Shown: positions 60,518 through 64,000 of the stretch, one piece after another | Position numbering within the stretch: the stretch's first letter is position 1 | Layout: each line of letters begins with the position of its first letter | Source: an uncultured Hungatella sp. | Lineage (GTDB): Bacteria > Bacillota > Clostridia > Lachnospirales > Lachnospiraceae | Direction: 5' to 3' | DNA length: 64,000 nucleotides | Assembly (NCBI GenBank): GCA_910579515.1 | Contig: CAJTUV010000007.1 | Span: 1-64,000, forward strand | The notes under the pieces: generated by a model | The model's input: the letters and a program-made list of their open reading frames with translations, nothing else | Database searches by the model: none | What the model was told of the DNA's origin: nothing | Translations under genes and position numbers: made by a program

Positions 60518-62136
60518 GGAAAAGATGAAAAAAGAAGAGAACCAGAAGTCTGGTTTAGAATTACATCATTTTTTACTGCAATCGTTCCGTTTATGATACA
60601 GTACCGAAGTCCCGTGGCGTATTGAGCGGGTGCTGTGTAGGTGGCTTTACTCTGAAACTCATTTGGACTGAAGATGTTGAGATCACAGGGGTAGCCCTCT
60701 TTTATCATTCCCCGCCTCAGTTTCATCCGAATTGCAGGAATTGCAGTCATCTTGGCAACGGCTTCTTGTATTGTCATCACGTCCCGCTTTACAGCATATT
60801 CTTGCAGAAAATGAGGGAACGCCCCATACATTCTGGGGTGAAGCCGGTCCGTCTCCGCATAGATGGCGTCGGAGATGACGCAGCTGTAGGGCAGTTTGGC
60901 AATGGCATCAATGTCGCTTTGCTCCATGCTGTGAATGGTCATAGCCACGGCTCCGTTCTCTGTTGTCAGCAAATCTGCCATAGCCTCCACCTCATCCGCA
61001 AAGCCGCTCCGAGCAGCGATCTCACAGAGATTTTTCCCGATTTTCCATTGATTTTCTTCTTTTGATACAGAGGAGATGACGGCTTTGTCCCATTCAAGAG
61101 AAATCACATAGTTATCCCAGTCCTCATAAGTATTTTGAAGCATACGGCGAAGCAGCCTCTTTCCCTCTTCGGTTTTCATTTTTTCCAGAGCGCCGAAAAG
61201 ATTTCCAGAGATAAACTGGGGTGGAATCAGAGACATCAGCGTTGTAGAGCCACAGTCATAGGGATAAAAATCACAGGATACCTTTATCCCTTCCCTCTGA
61301 GCCTTTTCGATCACGCCCATGGCACGAAAGATTTCTTTTCCCCAATTTATCAGACCACAAGATTTAAAATGACTGATTTCCAACCTGCAGCCTGCTCTCT
61401 CTGCTATCTCTATAGCCTCCTTTACGCTCTTTACCAGACTGTCTCCCTCTCCACGAATATGAGCTGTGAGAATCCGGTCATATTTCCCCAGCGGTTTTAA
61501 GATTTCTCCAAGTTCCTCTGGCGTTTCATAGATTTCTGGAAGGTACATAAGCCCGACAGACACGCCGGGCGCCCCCATCTTCAGCGCTTCCTCTATGATC
61601 TCTTTACATTGCAGCCTTTCATTTGGCAGCAGAGGGCCTTTCAAAAAACCTCGAACCGCAATCCGCACAGAACCCATGCCAATCATGGCCGCCGTGTTTA
61701 CAGGGAGCCGGCATCGCTTCATTCGTTCCATATAAGATCTATAATCAGTTATATCAGAATATCTTTCATACTCCCCCAGAACCGGCCCATAGTAATCCCG
61801 CGTTTCTTTTTGCACGACCGGATCTGGATTTACAGGGTACATGGAAATCCCACAGTTTCCCGTCACCAGAGTTGTAATCCCCTGTCTTAACAAAACCTCT
61901 CCATAATTTGAATTTCCCGTCGCTTTGTCAAAGGGGCTTTTATCGCAGTGTCTGTGAATGTCCACAAATCCCGGCGTCACAGCCAGGCCCATGGCCTCAA
62001 TTTCCATGTCCGCCTGTTTTTTTATATCTGGCCCTACTTCACGGATAAAACCGTCTTCTGCATAGATATCTGCAGTGACAGGCTCTAATCCTGTCCCGTC
62101 ATATACGTTTCCTTTTTTTATTAGTAATGTGCTCAT
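60514..62136 (-). CDS. N-acyl-D-amino-acid deacylase/D-aminoacylase-like amidohydrolase
   Basis: A 540-aa amidohydrolase of the D-aminoacylase family. It has the metal-type DIHRHCDKS motif (about 58-66), RQGITTLVTGNCG, HIRGEGD and SHFKSCG around mid-protein, and the late VISDAIYAE segment. It probably frees D-amino acids from N-acyl derivatives; the exact substrate is unknown. It is the third gene of the D-amino-acid cluster, and its 3' end holds the -35 of the str promoter. Confidence 0.86.
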   Translation of the reverse strand: MSTLLIKKGNVYDGTGLEPVTADIYAEDGFIREVGPDIKKQADMEIEAMGLAVTPGFVDIHRHCDKSPFDKATGNSNYGEVLLRQGITTLVTGNCGISMYPVNPDPVVQKETRDYYGPVLGEYERYSDITDYRSYMERMKRCRLPVNTAAMIGMGSVRIAVRGFLKGPLLPNERLQCKEIIEEALKMGAPGVSVGLMYLPEIYETPEELGEILKPLGKYDRILTAHIRGEGDSLVKSVKEAIEIAERAGCRLEISHFKSCGLINWGKEIFRAMGVIEKAQREGIKVSCDFYPYDCGSTTLMSLIPPQFISGNLFGALEKMKTEEGKRLLRRMLQNTYEDWDNYVISLEWDKAVISSVSKEENQWKIGKNLCEIAARSGFADEVEAMADLLTTENGAVAMTIHSMEQSDIDAIAKLPYSCVISDAIYAETDRLHPRMYGAFPHFLQEYAVKRDVMTIQEAVAKMTAIPAIRMKLRRGMIKEGYPCDLNIFSPNEFQSKATYTAPAQYATGLRYCIINGTIAVKNDVILNQTSGSLLFSSFP

Positions 62137-62138
62137 AT

Positions 62139-63263
62139 CTATCTGTCCCTATGCTTCTCTTCCAGACGGTTCCTTGCGCAAACCGACCACATGCCTTCTA
62201 TCCTTTTATGGTTTACGACAACTGCGCTTTCATACAAAGCCGTGGTGGGGCAGATGTGCCAGGGCAAGACATAGAGAATCTGTCCGACCCTTGGCCGCTT
62301 GTCTTCGTACCCCTCTTCCATCTGAAAAGTCCAGTGCTCCTCACTCTGAAATAACGGAAACGCATGATGCACATCTATCAGCACTCCCTGATAAATCTGT
62401 TCTGCCGAGATCGCTTTGTATCCACAGTCAATAGTAAAATATCCCCTGTCAGGATGGCTGACAACCCTGACCAAAATTGCAGCAGCCGGTTCAAAATTCA
62501 AGTCAGGAAATTGTTCTCTATATCCTGCATCGTAAATAAAAACCGTTCCAGGAGAATAATACACAAAAGCCTCTCTCATTTCCTCTGCATAACAGGGAAA
62601 TGTAGGGCTTCCGCCCATAATCATAAGGGGCTTTTCATTCCATCCTGACATTTTTCCTATTTCCAGACGAAGTTCTTCCATCGTTCCCATAACGCGCTCT
62701 GACCGCTCTTTCAGGTCCTTTTCATGACGGTTTCCGTCATAACAGTGAAATCCAGTCAATCTCAGACCCTTTATCCCTTTCAGCGCCTTATAAAAATCAC
62801 AAAGGCAATCCACCTTTACCCCTGTCCGATTCATTCCTGTATTCACATCTACGCAGAAATTCACAGTCACGCCTTGTTGTTCTGCCTTCACAGCCAGCTC
62901 TCTTATCTGCCCCTTCTCATCCCCGATTGCATAAAACTTTTTCTCTGGCCATCGGTTTACAAGATCCAGAAAACGTCCCTGGTTCGGCCCTACCAAGGGA
63001 TACGCCAAGAGAATGTGCTCTCCTCCTGCCCTAGCTGCCATCTCTGCCTCAACGATGGTTGCACATTTAAACCGCTTAATCCCCATCTCAACCTGCATTT
63101 TTACAACCTCAGCCATTTTGTGAGATTTTACATGCGGCCAGAGACGGTCCGCTCCCCCAGCCATAGCGATTGCATGATTTATATTTTTTTCAATCCCATC
63201 TCTGTAATAAATCAATGCCGGAGAAGGAACCATCTCCTCTCCCTGAAAGTGGTATGTCTTCAT
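62139..63263 (-). CDS. D-threonine aldolase/D-serine dehydratase-like PLP enzyme
   Basis: A 374-aa protein of the fold-III alanine racemase N-terminal type. The segment PSPALIYYRDGIEKNI, LWPHVKSHKMAEVV with the PLP-binding region, CVDVNTGMNRTGV and MGGSPTFPC are typical of D-threonine aldolase/D-serine dehydratase relatives. GAGGG supports the start at 63263; an ATG at 63281 overlaps the preceding stop as ATGA. It lies between the two amidohydrolase genes. Confidence 0.86.
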   Translation of the reverse strand: MKTYHFQGEEMVPSPALIYYRDGIEKNINHAIAMAGGADRLWPHVKSHKMAEVVKMQVEMGIKRFKCATIVEAEMAARAGGEHILLAYPLVGPNQGRFLDLVNRWPEKKFYAIGDEKGQIRELAVKAEQQGVTVNFCVDVNTGMNRTGVKVDCLCDFYKALKGIKGLRLTGFHCYDGNRHEKDLKERSERVMGTMEELRLEIGKMSGWNEKPLMIMGGSPTFPCYAEEMREAFVYYSPGTVFIYDAGYREQFPDLNFEPAAAILVRVVSHPDRGYFTIDCGYKAISAEQIYQGVLIDVHHAFPLFQSEEHWTFQMEEGYEDKRPRVGQILYVLPWHICPTTALYESAVVVNHKRIEGMWSVCARNRLEEKHRDR

Positions 63264-63277
63264 AGCTTTTCCCTCTG

Positions 63278-64000
63278 TCATCGAAACGTCTTCAGCTCCT
63301 TATAGATTTGTTCCAGCAATGGATAAGAGCGTTCAAAATATGTCATATGATATGCTCCCTTATACCGTTTAAGAAGTTCCTCTGTGTATGCTAAAACCTG
63401 GTCCACATCTGCCATTCTGGGCATAAATCCAGTCATTGTCTGGAAATTTCCATAACAGATCTTATCAACGGCATCGTCAGGCAGACCAATCCCTTTCATC
63501 TCAAATCCATATCCCTCGAAGGAGTCCTCTGTCTCCAGAAATCTGCAGATAGATTTCACATTTTTCCTGGCATACTCTATCTTTTCTTCCATTGGAGTCA
63601 TACCGTCTGCACTCAGTCCGCCATTATCCGTTCCCAGCAAAATCCGGTTTTGATATGTTAAGAAAAAATCGTGCCACTGTTCTGGAATTTTGGCAAAATT
63701 CTGATACATCTCTGTCCCAGGCGTCAAGTCAAACCAGACCTTTGGGAAGGTTTCCATCACATATTCCGCCCGCCTGATATCATCTGACAGAAAATAGAAA
63801 TGAGCCAGAACGACTTTCAGTCTTGGGTGGGTCTTCAATACCTTCTCCATCTCCTGATAAATCTCTTCCTTAGTGGCATAACTTTCATCCTCATAACACC
63901 ATCCCCGTTCAATGGCAAAGGAAGGACATGTTTCCCGCTTCCAGAAGGTTTCTGGATCGTTTACATGCAAAAGAACCGGAATCTGCTTCTCCTCAAGATA
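63278..64000 (-). CDS. Amidohydrolase family protein, 5' end beyond the window
   Basis: The reading frame is open to the right edge (241 codons in the window), so the N-terminus is missing. It resembles amidohydrolase-2 TIM-barrel enzymes: LHVNDPETFWKRE at the visible start, KVVLAHFYFLSDDIRR, FDLTPGTEMYQNF, the metal-type LLGTDNGG and a C-terminal NFQTMTGF. The stop overlaps the next gene's possible ATG. It appears to be part of the D-amino-acid cluster; the substrate is unknown. Confidence 0.8.
   Translation of the reverse strand, partial: YLEEKQIPVLLHVNDPETFWKRETCPSFAIERGWCYEDESYATKEEIYQEMEKVLKTHPRLKVVLAHFYFLSDDIRRAEYVMETFPKVWFDLTPGTEMYQNFAKIPEQWHDFFLTYQNRILLGTDNGGLSADGMTPMEEKIEYARKNVKSICRFLETEDSFEGYGFEMKGIGLPDDAVDKICYGNFQTMTGFMPRMADVDQVLAYTEELLKRYKGAYHMTYFERSYPLLEQIYKELKTFR

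Noticed and set aside
1..64000. CRISPR array, prophage or integrase
   Set aside because: I saw no regularly spaced identical repeats and no phage, recombinase or cas-like protein in either strand.

Overview
The window looks like a chromosomal core region of a Clostridia bacterium, most likely a Lachnospiraceae (Clostridium cluster XIVa) relative. The reasons are the Gram-positive ribosomal gene order, zinc-type S14, consensus sigma-A promoters with 17-bp spacers, very strong AGGAGG ribosome-binding sites, a KOW/L14e-like protein beside infA, an enlarged L17, and choline-binding-type cell-wall repeat proteins. The species is not determinable from what I can see. Most of the sequence is housekeeping and most genes lie on the minus strand.

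Layout, left to right. 1-550: the 5' end of a minus-strand 16S rRNA gene preceded by two tRNA-Ser genes and a strong promoter. 551-8006: a minus-strand run holding tex, a YcxB-like membrane protein, the t6A genes tsaE, tsaB and tsaD, rimI, a small zinc protein, RNase Z and ispD. 8043-8206: a 148-bp MITE-like element with terminal inverted repeats and an 8-bp target duplication, sitting in the tex promoter. 8288-14199: DUF4190 and DUF2752 proteins, hom, prfB (with its programmed frameshift) and secA. 14217-14680: a divergent secA/hpf intergenic region with four DnaA-box-like 9-mers. 14681-20708: hpf, trxB, telA, xpaC, an SDR reductase, a zinc phospholipase C-like protein and greA.

20656-24343: a 911-residue Tet(M)/EF-G-like GTPase fused to a Rae1/YacP-type NYN nuclease domain, then rpsI and rplM. 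24522-29236: a MacAB-like export system plus an SLH-domain protein. 29328-32934: truA with an unusual C-terminal extension and the ECF transporter genes ecfT, ecfA2 and ecfA1. 33089-35133: two tandem secreted cell-wall-binding proteins.

35310-51732: the complete S10-spc-alpha ribosomal superoperon (rpsJ to rplQ, including secY, adk, map, infA and rpmJ), with several structured spacers. 52103-55589: a third cell-wall-binding protein, an rRNA-type methyltransferase and a D-2-hydroxyacid dehydrogenase. 55861-60402: the str operon (rpsL, rpsG, fusA, tuf). 60514-64000: a three-gene cluster that probably uses D-amino acids or N-acyl-D-amino acids.

The genes fit together around translation: ribosomal proteins, elongation and release factors, ribosome hibernation, tRNA maturation and modification, protein export, and a candidate ribosome-targeted nuclease. 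The most interesting candidates for undescribed biology are the GTPase-nuclease fusion, the MITE-like insertion in the tex promoter, the DnaA-box cluster far from any visible dnaA, the TruA extension, and a pair of divergent promoters sharing one palindromic -35 hexamer. All functional calls come from reading sequence; no database search was run.
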